From Candidatus Atribacteria bacterium (GTDB lineage Bacteria > Atribacterota > JS1 > SB-45 > 34-128), in NCBI GenBank assembly GCA_003451675.1, contig DMCY01000064.1:1-17116 (forward strand): a stretch of DNA of 17,116 nucleotides, given 5' to 3'. This document shows, piece by piece, positions 1 through 7,581 of this stretch (positions are counted from its first letter, which is position 1; every line of letters starts with the position of its first letter). Both the position numbers and the translations under genes were made by a program. The notes under the pieces are model-generated. The model was not told the origin of the DNA. It saw only the letters and a program-made list of their open reading frames with translations, and made no database searches.

Positions 1-665
1 TTTTCGTACTTCTTTCTACCTTTGATTGATGAAATATCTGCTCTTCCGTAAATGATCAAAGGTTCACCACTCTGAGCCACTAATCCTACAATAGTCTCCC
101 CCTTCTTAATTCTGGTCTTTCGGATAATCTCTTCATTCAGACCGTAGGACTTCTTTATGGTCAAAAATTCTTTTTCTGAATCAAAAAGCATTAAAGAACC
201 GGTCTCTGCGTTTAAGATCTTGACCGCACTGTCAAATCCAGAGGAAAGCATCTCGTCTAAATTAAGAGAAGAGCAGGTTAATTTAGCGGTCTCATAGAGG
301 GTGGTCATTTCAGCCAGCTTTTCACTCAATTTCCGGTTCAGTTCTCTAATCTCATCCAAATAGTCCGCTTTTTTAGAATCCAGATATTCCTGGTAGGCCG
401 TTTCGTAGTTTATGATTCCTTCCATAAGGAAGGTGAAGGATTCATCAATAATCTTCTTTGGATAGGTCTTCTTATTTTTATTAATTTTCTTTATAGCCTG
501 GAGATGCATTTCCACGATTACCTCGGGGGCAACCCCCTCTTTCATCAGCTCCTTGCTGAACTTTTTAATCTGGTAGAGATCTTTCTCCTGTCCAGTCCTC
601 AAGTAATCCCTGAGGATCTTCTCGTAGTTAATGTCCAAACCTTTTTCACAAATTACCTTATTCAT
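1..665 (-). CDS. Partial sensor protein: RsbU_N-like domain + GAF domain (C-terminus outside window)
   Basis: The reading frame is open from an ATG at 665 through the left edge of the window (221 codons seen). Residues about 10-95 are helical and resemble the N-terminal domain of the phosphatase RsbU, with the segment GVAPEVIVEMHLQAI followed by a second helix pair ending near NYETAYQEYL. Residues 100-120 look like a short coiled coil. From about 120 a GAF sensor domain begins (YETAKLTCSSLNLDEML, then GSLMLFD and GETIVGLVAQSGEPLII). There is no signal peptide or membrane segment, so it should be a cytoplasmic sensor. A purine-rich AAGGAAAGGGG lies about 12 bases before the ATG. The output domain is missing. 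In this family it may be a PP2C phosphatase, histidine kinase or GGDEF domain, and the sequence does not say which. A repeated leader element (741-897) lies upstream. Confidence 0.8.
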   Translation of the reverse strand, partial: MNKVICEKGLDINYEKILRDYLRTGQEKDLYQIKKFSKELMKEGVAPEVIVEMHLQAIKKINKNKKTYPKKIIDESFTFLMEGIINYETAYQEYLDSKKADYLDEIRELNRKLSEKLAEMTTLYETAKLTCSSLNLDEMLSSGFDSAVKILNAETGSLMLFDSEKEFLTIKKSYGLNEEIIRKTRIKKGETIVGLVAQSGEPLIIYGRADISSIKGRKKYE

Positions 666-740
666 ACAAATTTATAACCCCTTTCCTTACTGTTTTACTT
701 GTTCCTTAATATCCTTTTTACAACCTCGACAACATAACCT

Positions 741-786
741 GAAAATAAAAAAACTCAAAGGCTAATCTACTCTTACCTCTGAGTTT
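741..786 (-). terminator. Terminator-like hairpin at the 3' end of leader element A
   Basis: On the minus strand an 11-base-pair stem (arms 776-786 and 751-761, AAACTCAGAGG with CCTTTGAGTTT, one G-U pair) encloses a 14-base loop. It is followed by TTTTTTTATTTT. This fits an intrinsic terminator for transcripts from the large outer-membrane protein gene, or an attenuator in the leader of the downstream sensor gene. Confidence 0.6.
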
Positions 787-897
787 CTTATTAATGATTT
801 TTCTTAAATTTGCAAAAAATAGGGCTTTTTTGAAAATGTTTTTTTGAAATCGATATTAAAACATAGGAGAGGAACCCCGGATTTCGGGGGGGGGGCG
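741..897 (-). promoter_or_regulatory. Leader element, copy A (dispersed ~150-base repeat with terminal hairpin)
   Basis: This stretch aligns over its whole length with 16960-17116. Reading the minus strand, both copies show in the same order: a C-run, a small CCCG/CGGG hairpin around GAAAT, an AT-rich body with shared blocks (TTTTCAA, AAAGC, CTATTTTTT, ATTAATAA), and a terminal hairpin opening with AAACTCA and closing with (T/G)GGTTT or TGAGTTT, followed by a T-run. By eye roughly three quarters of positions agree. In this copy the G-run (plus strand) is 10 bases, 886-895. It lies about 75 bases upstream of the RsbU_N/GAF gene, in sense orientation. It could be a regulatory 5' leader, an intergenic mobile repeat, or the terminator region of the large outer-membrane protein gene. 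I do not recognise it as a named riboswitch. Confidence 0.65.
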
Positions 898-987
898 ATG
901 GTAATAAATTTTGTCTTACAACCTCAAGCACATACTTAAGCATCTAATCTTCCTCCCTCAAAACTTTTAAAAAATTTTACTAATGAC

Positions 988-1016
988 AGCTTAACAAATT
1001 TTCCTTACCTAGTCAA
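988..1016 (-). promoter_or_regulatory. Weak sigma-70-like promoter candidate
   Basis: On the minus strand TTGACT (1011-1016) is separated by 17 bases from TAAGCT (988-993). The -35 matches 5 of 6 consensus bases and the -10 only 3 of 6. It lies just downstream of the large gene's stop and would place leader element A in the transcribed leader of the partial sensor gene. This is a pattern match only. Confidence 0.2.
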
Positions 1017-1019
1017 TAA

Positions 1020-1043
1020 TTGTATCACAGGTTGTATCACAGG
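1020..1043. repeat. Tandem 12-base repeat (2 copies)
   Basis: TTGTATCACAGG occurs twice in perfect tandem, ending 2 bases before the stop codon of the large outer-membrane protein gene. No function is apparent. It may be a slippage product. Confidence 0.8.
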
Positions 1044-1045
1044 TC

Positions 1046-4000
1046 TCAAAAGGTAAATCCTAAATTTAAATAAATCCCTTTACCGGTGTAATCATTATTA
1101 CCATAAATAGGATCTGTATATTCTATAAAGTTATAACCTAAAGCTAATCTTAAGTAATTATTAATTGTATAGCCTACCTCCATACGGTAATTATCTTTCC
1201 ATTCTTTATTTGGGTTTTGGTAATAGATACGATAATCTCCAGTAATATCCCAGTTATCCACAAAATAGTAACTTAACCGAGTTAAAAATAAATTAGTGTT
1301 ACTCTTAGTCATAACCGGAGAAGTGTTATCCCATACTTCTTTAAAGGCATATTTTCCAGTTAAAACAATTTCATCAGTAATATCATAAATAGTTTCAACA
1401 GCCATAATGTAAAACAAAAAACCATCATCCTCTATAGAATATGGGTTGCTTTTACTACCAAATTCTAATTTACATAACACATTCAAACGGTCATTATCCA
1501 TAGGTCGATAAGCTATAGCCGTAGAAAGTTTATGACTTTCTTCTTTATTATTATAAATAAAAGTGTAGCCGAGTGATGTAGTTATATCTTGAGTTACCTT
1601 GCCGGTTAATTCTGCAATAGCCAGATGTTCTAATTTATCCAAATCCATTGCCTTGCCACTTACTTCATATTTTAGTTCCCCCTGAAGGGTATCACTAAAT
1701 TTTTTATCTAACTGACAATAAAATATTTGAGATAAATCAGATAATCCTCCTTCTTTATTGATAAGATTGGGATTTAATCCAAGTTTGAAATTCGCCTTCA
1801 TATTCAAAGTCTCATTAATCTGATTATTATAATCTACCCCTAAACCTAAAGAATCAGAAGGAAGTGTTTCGTTATTAGTTAAATTTAAGGAATATTCTCC
1901 TTGTATACCCCAATTTTCATTTATTTTTCTTTCCACTTTAGCCCCAATAGCCATGCTACTTTCTAATGAAGGTAAAATCCCTTCCTCCAATAAGGTTTGC
2001 TCATCTTTGTCCTTCGTTAAACTCAGTTCTTCCTTTGCATAAAACGATAACCAATCAGAATATTTATAATTAGCCTTCAAAGAAAGTCCGTGAATATCCA
2101 TATCCAGATCAGGATTAATAAGATTATCTCGATCTTCAAATTTATATTCTGCTTCTATATCTATTTTATTAAAAGTCTTCTTCGCACTTACTTTATAAAT
2201 ATCTGAAATTTTATTCGCTTCAGAAGGCAAAGTTAAATTGTCATAAGTCATCTCTTTACTATAACCTAAACCAACCTCCATATCATTATTAAATTTTTGG
2301 TTTAATTTTAAATAATAAGTAGATAAAGTTTCATCTTCTTGACATATTGGAAGATTGCTTTCTGCCTCACTATCATATTCTAATAAATCAGTTTTACTAT
2401 TCTCTTCTTTATAGCCCAGCTCGACCTTTAAATTCTCATTAGGAGTCGCTCCCAAATTTACTTGAGAGGTAGTTTTGTAATTAATATCTTTTGTCAAATC
2501 ATTTTTAATATTATCTCTAATCTTTTTAATTTCCCCACTTAAAGTTATCTTTTCTCCCACCTTAACACTCGCTTTGATCCCCTTTTCTTCTATATCAGTC
2601 TCAGATAGAGGGTGAGCAATATTATTAAACTCAGGCTCTATCTTCCGATAATATAATTCAACCTGGGATTTATCAGTGGGATTCATCGATAAATTCGCTT
2701 TAAAGGCTGAATTAGTTTGAGAATTATCCTCTAAATTATTTCCATAAGGATCCCCTTTGTTCTTAGCATATTCCAAGGAAGCAGTAGCCCTTTTCCCAAT
2801 TCTAAAGCTTGCATCTATTCCATAAAGTTTATAATTTTTAAGTGAGAATGTTTCCTCAATATAAGTTAAACCTATCCTTAGGCTGTCGGTGGGAATGACC
2901 TCACCTCTGGCTCCCACAATATAATGTGATTCTCCTCCTTCTAAGGGAATATATTCATAATTAACTGCAATGTATATGAGATTCCCATCTTCGTCTTCCT
3001 TATATATCGGCTCATTAAAAATTACTTTTCCTTCCACATAATCAATCATATAATCCTCATTAATTTTCTTTTCCTCTTCCCGGACTATAACAGAAAGGTC
3101 ATTTTTATCTCGAGTTATTATTCGGATATGTTCACTGTCTTCTATAAGAGGAGACTTGGAAAGATAATAGGGACCAGATTTATCGGCACCCAGCATTTCT
3201 TCGTAATAAGGTATCTGCTCAGTTTTAGTACCAAAAATAGTTATATTAAATTTTTGATTTTGATAATGAGCCTTGATTCCCGGTAATGCTCTATTATATT
3301 CAGTAAATTCTGTCTGGGTAAAACCAGTATCATGCCTTCCATATTCAATATAAGAACCTTGATATTCCAAAGCAACATAGAGCATCCCATGAGGCTTAAC
3401 TTCTTTACTGTAGGTACTTTCATCCCCATATACGGGATAATATTCATTTTCCTGAATCAAATTTAAAATCTCATCATTAACGCCCTGTTCAGAATCAAAA
3501 ACCATAGATAAAAGATATCTACCTTTTATCTTTCCTTTAAGATAAAATTTCAATCCAGCTTCAGTATAAAATCCTGATTGGTAAGGTTCATTACCCGTAC
3601 CAAAATTATCTACATTTCCATCAATAATGAAATGCCCAATTTCGGCTTCCCCCACACCAATTAGCAAAATATTGTTCTCTTCTGTTTCCTGTTTGGACCC
3701 CTGATCTTTCTCTCCTACTATTTTTTCCTTTTCTTTGATTTCCTCTACTTCCTCTAAAGGCTTGTCTTCTTTCAATTTTAAACTAAAATCAACTTTAGCC
3801 ATTCCACTCTCTGGAAGATTAAAAACTTTACTTAAACTATCTACTGGAATATATCCTAAAGGAATAGTCTCTTCAATAATCATTACAATATGTCTCCCTA
3901 ATTTGGCACTCGGTATAGAATATTTTCCTTCCTCATCCACCTTAACATAAGTTCCATCCTCCATTACCAAAGTTATTCCACCTATCCCTTCCTCTCCTTC

Positions 4001-5605
4001 ATCTTGAATACCATTTTCATTTCTGTCATTAAATACCTTACCAATTATAGTCCCTTCCTTTCTAAAAATCCCTTTAACTACTTTTACCAGAGCAACTGCT
4101 GGACCAGCACTAACCTTTCCTTCACTGGTAAATCCGTAGACATTAGCTGAATTTCTATTTATTCCCAATTTGGCTTCAAAGCCGACTACTGTCTTATATT
4201 TAATGGTTATCTTTGAACCGGGAAGAAGTAAAGTAGAAATATCCCAGCTTAAGTTTCTTCCATTCTCAGTTACCGGTTCTAAAAAAGTCTCACCTTCTTC
4301 AAAATAAGCAGTTCCTTCCCTATACTTAAATCCAAAAGGCAAAATATCCTCTATAGCCAGATTTCTTGCCTTTCCGGTCCCTACATTCTCCACTTCAATA
4401 GTATAGGTCACTATATCTCCAATAGAAGCGGTTTTACGATTGGCAGTCTTAGTAATAAAAAGAGTATTATTGTGGGACAGAAACAAATTCTTGGTAATTG
4501 TTACATCTCCACTTGTAGCACAAAAAGGTACGTAAAAGGTCTCTGTATTTCGGGGATAATAATTCTCTTTGCTAGCTCTTACATAGTAATAACCCATAGG
4601 AACCCCATTAATAGTATAATCTCCTGTAGCATTAGAAGTGGTAGAGGTGTAAAGATCCCTTCGAGTAGCATCATATAGTTGGACCAAAGCCCCTTCTAAA
4701 TTAACTGCCGGATCTCCCCGGGTTATTTGCCCCTCTACTATAGCGTTAGCTAAAGTATCTACTATTACTACTCCACTGGCTAAATATTCCCCTGACACTG
4801 CATTCTGAATAACATATTTATACTGTCCATCACTAACTACCTCAGGTGTTGCCTGATTATCTTTTCCGTCCCAGGGAAGGCTGTGCCATCCCAGAGTTTC
4901 GTCACTACTAGTAATTAATGTATGAACATCTGCTCCGCCTGTGTCTTCTATCCAGGCATTAATCGTAGAGGCCTCATTTAGCATATAATAAATATTGGTA
5001 GTATCTCTGGTACCATCACCATTTGGAGAAAAAGGATTGGGGTCAGCATAAGAAATATTCAGATTACCAGCAGTTACAGTATAAGTTAAGGTAGCCTGGT
5101 AATTACCGGGTGAATCACTCCAATCAACTTTTAATTTATAATCTAAATCAACAATTACTCCTTCTGAAGAAGTGGCCGGTTGATTTGATAAGACTATATC
5201 ATTAGTAGTAGTCTGAAAAAGAGTCCAATCAGGAGTAGTCGTAGTCACTGCCGGGGTATAAGCACTGGTAGTCTCCGGATGAAAAGCCCAGGAGAGACGA
5301 CCTATTGGAAAAGTCTTGTTAGGAGTGACTGAAGTATCAGTAAAATCACTATTGGCTTTAACCTGTAAATCCCAGGTTCCACTGGTAGTAACCACCAGAA
5401 TTTCTGCACAATGAGGAATAGCTACTGCAGGTTCATCAGGACTTACCGAACCAAAATCTACTGTCATTGGACCAGTAGAATCAGAAGTCGTAAAACTAAA
5501 GGCAAATACTTCACTATAACAAAAACTTACATTTATAATAATAAAAGTTATTACTAAAAGTAAAACAATATTTCTTTTAAAATTTATTTGTCCTTTTTCT
5601 TTCAT
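1046..5605 (-). CDS. Giant modular outer-membrane beta-barrel protein (FlgD-like, CarboxypepD_reg-like, DUF11, SdrD B-like, barrel)
   Basis: The 1519-residue product starts with a signal peptide (Lys/Arg, then a hydrophobic stretch at about 13-30). Domains in order: an N-terminal beta domain (about 36-180) ending in NYQATLTYTVTAG; a FlgD-like Ig domain (about 187-285, with NPFSPNGDG and LPWDGKDN); a carboxypeptidase-regulatory-like domain (about 288-362); a DUF11/TIGR01451-like domain (about 384-505, with TASIGDIVTYTIEVENVG); an SdrD B-like domain (about 517-608, with GKVFNDRNENGIQDEGEEG, a probable calcium loop); a charged Glu/Lys linker (about 612-645); then about 870 residues of alternating amphipathic strands ending NLGFTF. 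The terminal Phe is the usual signal for outer-membrane barrel insertion. The start is ATG with AAAGGG about 10 bases upstream. It is the last gene of the surface locus and is likely its outer-membrane anchor or port. The barrel's substrate, if any, cannot be read from the sequence. Confidence 0.85.
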   Translation of the reverse strand: MKEKGQINFKRNIVLLLVITFIIINVSFCYSEVFAFSFTTSDSTGPMTVDFGSVSPDEPAVAIPHCAEILVVTTSGTWDLQVKANSDFTDTSVTPNKTFPIGRLSWAFHPETTSAYTPAVTTTTPDWTLFQTTTNDIVLSNQPATSSEGVIVDLDYKLKVDWSDSPGNYQATLTYTVTAGNLNISYADPNPFSPNGDGTRDTTNIYYMLNEASTINAWIEDTGGADVHTLITSSDETLGWHSLPWDGKDNQATPEVVSDGQYKYVIQNAVSGEYLASGVVIVDTLANAIVEGQITRGDPAVNLEGALVQLYDATRRDLYTSTTSNATGDYTINGVPMGYYYVRASKENYYPRNTETFYVPFCATSGDVTITKNLFLSHNNTLFITKTANRKTASIGDIVTYTIEVENVGTGKARNLAIEDILPFGFKYREGTAYFEEGETFLEPVTENGRNLSWDISTLLLPGSKITIKYKTVVGFEAKLGINRNSANVYGFTSEGKVSAGPAVALVKVVKGIFRKEGTIIGKVFNDRNENGIQDEGEEGIGGITLVMEDGTYVKVDEEGKYSIPSAKLGRHIVMIIEETIPLGYIPVDSLSKVFNLPESGMAKVDFSLKLKEDKPLEEVEEIKEKEKIVGEKDQGSKQETEENNILLIGVGEAEIGHFIIDGNVDNFGTGNEPYQSGFYTEAGLKFYLKGKIKGRYLLSMVFDSEQGVNDEILNLIQENEYYPVYGDESTYSKEVKPHGMLYVALEYQGSYIEYGRHDTGFTQTEFTEYNRALPGIKAHYQNQKFNITIFGTKTEQIPYYEEMLGADKSGPYYLSKSPLIEDSEHIRIITRDKNDLSVIVREEEKKINEDYMIDYVEGKVIFNEPIYKEDEDGNLIYIAVNYEYIPLEGGESHYIVGARGEVIPTDSLRIGLTYIEETFSLKNYKLYGIDASFRIGKRATASLEYAKNKGDPYGNNLEDNSQTNSAFKANLSMNPTDKSQVELYYRKIEPEFNNIAHPLSETDIEEKGIKASVKVGEKITLSGEIKKIRDNIKNDLTKDINYKTTSQVNLGATPNENLKVELGYKEENSKTDLLEYDSEAESNLPICQEDETLSTYYLKLNQKFNNDMEVGLGYSKEMTYDNLTLPSEANKISDIYKVSAKKTFNKIDIEAEYKFEDRDNLINPDLDMDIHGLSLKANYKYSDWLSFYAKEELSLTKDKDEQTLLEEGILPSLESSMAIGAKVERKINENWGIQGEYSLNLTNNETLPSDSLGLGVDYNNQINETLNMKANFKLGLNPNLINKEGGLSDLSQIFYCQLDKKFSDTLQGELKYEVSGKAMDLDKLEHLAIAELTGKVTQDITTSLGYTFIYNNKEESHKLSTAIAYRPMDNDRLNVLCKLEFGSKSNPYSIEDDGFLFYIMAVETIYDITDEIVLTGKYAFKEVWDNTSPVMTKSNTNLFLTRLSYYFVDNWDITGDYRIYYQNPNKEWKDNYRMEVGYTINNYLRLALGYNFIEYTDPIYGNNDYTGKGIYLNLGFTF

Positions 5606-5666
5606 TATTAATAATCCCTTTACAAATTATGATAACCTCTTTAAATTTATTTTCCTTCCTCTTTAC

Positions 5667-5672
5667 ATTATA
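5667..5672 (-). promoter_or_regulatory. Perfect TATAAT box upstream of the large outer-membrane protein gene
   Basis: The minus strand has TATAAT about 60 bases before the ATG at 5605. No good -35 hexamer is visible at 16-18 bases upstream, so this may be chance in an AT-rich spacer. If real, the large gene has its own promoter as well as operon read-through. Confidence 0.25.
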
Positions 5673-5709
5673 ATTCCTGTCCCGCCCCTTCTTCTGTAAT
5701 TTATCTTAT

Positions 5710-5819
5710 CCCCTCGCCCTTGAGGGGAGAGGGTTAGGGTGAGGGTGAAATATTTTCTCTGTCATTCCCTGGAAAATGGGAATCCATATCTGTCACTCCT
5801 GCGAAAACAGGAACCTATT
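5710..5819. repeat. Cluster of three palindromic intergenic repeats
   Basis: The spacer between the large gene and the second DUF916-like gene holds three units. At 5710-5747 is a CCCCTCGCCC...GAGGGG type repeat with a purine tail (AGGGTTAGGGTGAGGGTG). At 5761-5787 is a GTCATTCCC...GGGAATCCAT unit. At 5792-5819 is a diverged unit of the same family (GTCACTCCTG...CAGGAACC). The CATTCCC...GGGAAT units resemble dRS3-type repeats of Neisseria in layout. The last one overlaps the stop codon at 5815. Confidence 0.75.
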
Positions 5820-7314
5820 TCACCAGGAACAATGTCTCACCAGTCGCCATCTTACCTTCACCATAAATCAAGGTAACTACTGCTTTATACAATCCTACCG
5901 GTAAATTCCCCTTCCATAACTCTTTTATTCTCTTCTCTTTTCCAGCCAAAATGGACGTTTTATTAACAGGTATCTGACCTACTACTCTCCCTTGATTATT
6001 TTTTAATTCAATTAAACCTTCTACACTAAATTCAGTATTACCAGTATTTTTAAAAGATATCTTACTTATAATTCGATTTTCGGTTTCAGTAACCTCTATA
6101 CTAAAATCAGTAATTTCTCCTTCTATAACTAATTCTTTTTCTATTACCTCAAGCAAAGCTTCTGCCATAGCTACTTTTGTACCTCCGTATTCAGGTTTAC
6201 TATACTCTGCTTTTATTACTACATTATAATTTCCCACAGGTAAACCCTTCGTAATTATCGAATAATCTTTCCTTTCACCAACTTTCACTTTTTCATCTTG
6301 CCAGGAAAGCTCTCGTATTAATTTACTTTTACTCCCCTCTTCTCTAACTAGCAAATTGATACAAGGATTTAAATCAATATTCCCCATATTAATAAAGGTA
6401 AAATTAAAGTTAATTGGCTCTTTCTGCACTACTTTTATATTCTCTAAATCAGATAGTTCTCCTGCTGGTTGAACCAGGACATAAGGCTTAACTATAGTAA
6501 AATGTATATCCCTTACTTTTATCTCTTTTCCTTTTTCTATTTCTACTACTCCACAAGCCGTATACTCTCCTGGGAGTAAATTATGGCCTTCCCATTTAGC
6601 CTTAAGATAACATTCTCTCTCAGGCAGACAAATACGTGGTTGGATAAAGAACCTGCCCTCCTCTTTTCCCTTATTATTCTTAATTACTACTTCTCCTGTT
6701 AGAGGGGTAAAATGAACATTTCCTCTATTTTTTAACTTCAGGACATAAACAATCTCATCTCCTGCCTTTACTTGGGTAAGATAAACCTGGGTTATCTCCC
6801 CTTTCTTTATCTTTCCTCCTGGCAAGGTAATCAATATAGCTACCCCAACTCGAGTCACATTAAGTAAGGTTTTATTCTTATTTTCCAAAGGTTGACTACT
6901 AAAAAACAGCACACCATAAGCTGCTCCTGATGGTTTTATATTCTGGGCTTTAAGAATATTCACTTTGAGATTTATCTTTCTCTTTTCCCCTGGTGCCAGA
7001 GTAAACTTTCTATCCGAAGGAGCAAGATTAAATATTTTTATTGCTTTTTCTATTTCTTCCTCATTTTCTAAAATCTCAATCTTCCCTTCTAAGTTATGCG
7101 ACAAACCAGCCAAAGATGTGGTAATTTCTAAAGGATACCTTTCTAAATTAGTAACTGTAGTAGAAATAATATTATTATTAACACTTACTTCTTTATAAAT
7201 CATCAAAGGAGAAACATTCATTCCCATTTGAGCATTTGCCTCTCCTGTTAATAAAAGAAGAAAAGATAATCCTATAAAAACCAAAACTAAACATTCCCCT
7301 CTTTCCTTTAGCAA
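5815..7314 (-). CDS. Exported multi-Ig protein, DUF916/WxLIP-like, paralogue 2
   Basis: This 499-residue protein begins with a signal peptide (Lys3, Arg5, hydrophobic 9-22, likely cleavage after GEANA). The start is TTG at 7314 with GGAG 8 bases upstream; it is the only start that keeps basic residues before the hydrophobic core. Four beta-sandwich modules are visible. Residues 30-165 resemble DUF916, the WxL-interacting/PapD-like fold (NVSPLMIYKE, then LAPGEKRKINLKVNI and PSGAAYGVLFF). Modules at about 166-275, 290-390 and 393-499 follow. Modules two to four carry repeated signatures: KNRGNVHF or KNTGNTEF near the start and LPxGxY near the end. The last module is shared with the paralogue at 10830-12314 and with the ligase at 7582-10377. 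There is no transmembrane anchor. I infer a periplasmic or surface chaperone/anchor for a secreted subunit. Domain assignment is by eye. Confidence 0.7.
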   Translation of the reverse strand: MLKERGECLVLVFIGLSFLLLLTGEANAQMGMNVSPLMIYKEVSVNNNIISTTVTNLERYPLEITTSLAGLSHNLEGKIEILENEEEIEKAIKIFNLAPSDRKFTLAPGEKRKINLKVNILKAQNIKPSGAAYGVLFFSSQPLENKNKTLLNVTRVGVAILITLPGGKIKKGEITQVYLTQVKAGDEIVYVLKLKNRGNVHFTPLTGEVVIKNNKGKEEGRFFIQPRICLPERECYLKAKWEGHNLLPGEYTACGVVEIEKGKEIKVRDIHFTIVKPYVLVQPAGELSDLENIKVVQKEPINFNFTFINMGNIDLNPCINLLVREEGSKSKLIRELSWQDEKVKVGERKDYSIITKGLPVGNYNVVIKAEYSKPEYGGTKVAMAEALLEVIEKELVIEGEITDFSIEVTETENRIISKISFKNTGNTEFSVEGLIELKNNQGRVVGQIPVNKTSILAGKEKRIKELWKGNLPVGLYKAVVTLIYGEGKMATGETLFLVK

Positions 7315-7378
7315 AGCACCTTCTCCTCCCCGCCATTATTTATTACGACGATTCTATCCATATTTTTTATTTGTATCT

Positions 7379-7556
7379 GTAGGGTCACAATGAATTGTGC
7401 CCTCCCTAACCTGTCATTCCCGCGGAAGCGGGAATCTATTCTTCCTTTGTGTATTTTGTCTCCTTTGGGCACGATACATCGTGCCCCTACATTCCGTCAT
7501 TCCCATGAAAATGGGAATCTATGTTTTTATTTGTAGGGAGCGGATTTATCCGTCCC
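7379..7556. repeat. Cluster of five palindromic intergenic repeats
   Basis: Most of the spacer between the ligase and paralogue 2 is repeats: 7379-7403 (GTAGGGTCACAAT...ATTGTGCCCT), 7413-7439 (GTCATTCCCGC...GCGGGAATCTAT), 7467-7490 (GGGCACGAT...ATCGTGCCCCTAC), 7496-7522 (GTCATTCCCAT...ATGGGAATCTA) and 7533-7556 (GTAGGGAGCGGAT...ATCCGTCCC). Two families alternate, a TAGGGGC family and a CATTCCC family. Arms differ between copies but stay complementary within each copy. Confidence 0.8.
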
Positions 7557-7581
7557 GTATTATTTTGGCAATTCTTTTAAT

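Noticed and set aside
800..835. Sigma-54-like AAGCCC...TTGCA in leader element A
   Set aside because: The spacing is one base off and the match is not kept in copy B.
3735..3950. Plus-strand frames inside the large outer-membrane protein gene
   Set aside because: They are antisense shadows of a gene with clear domain content.
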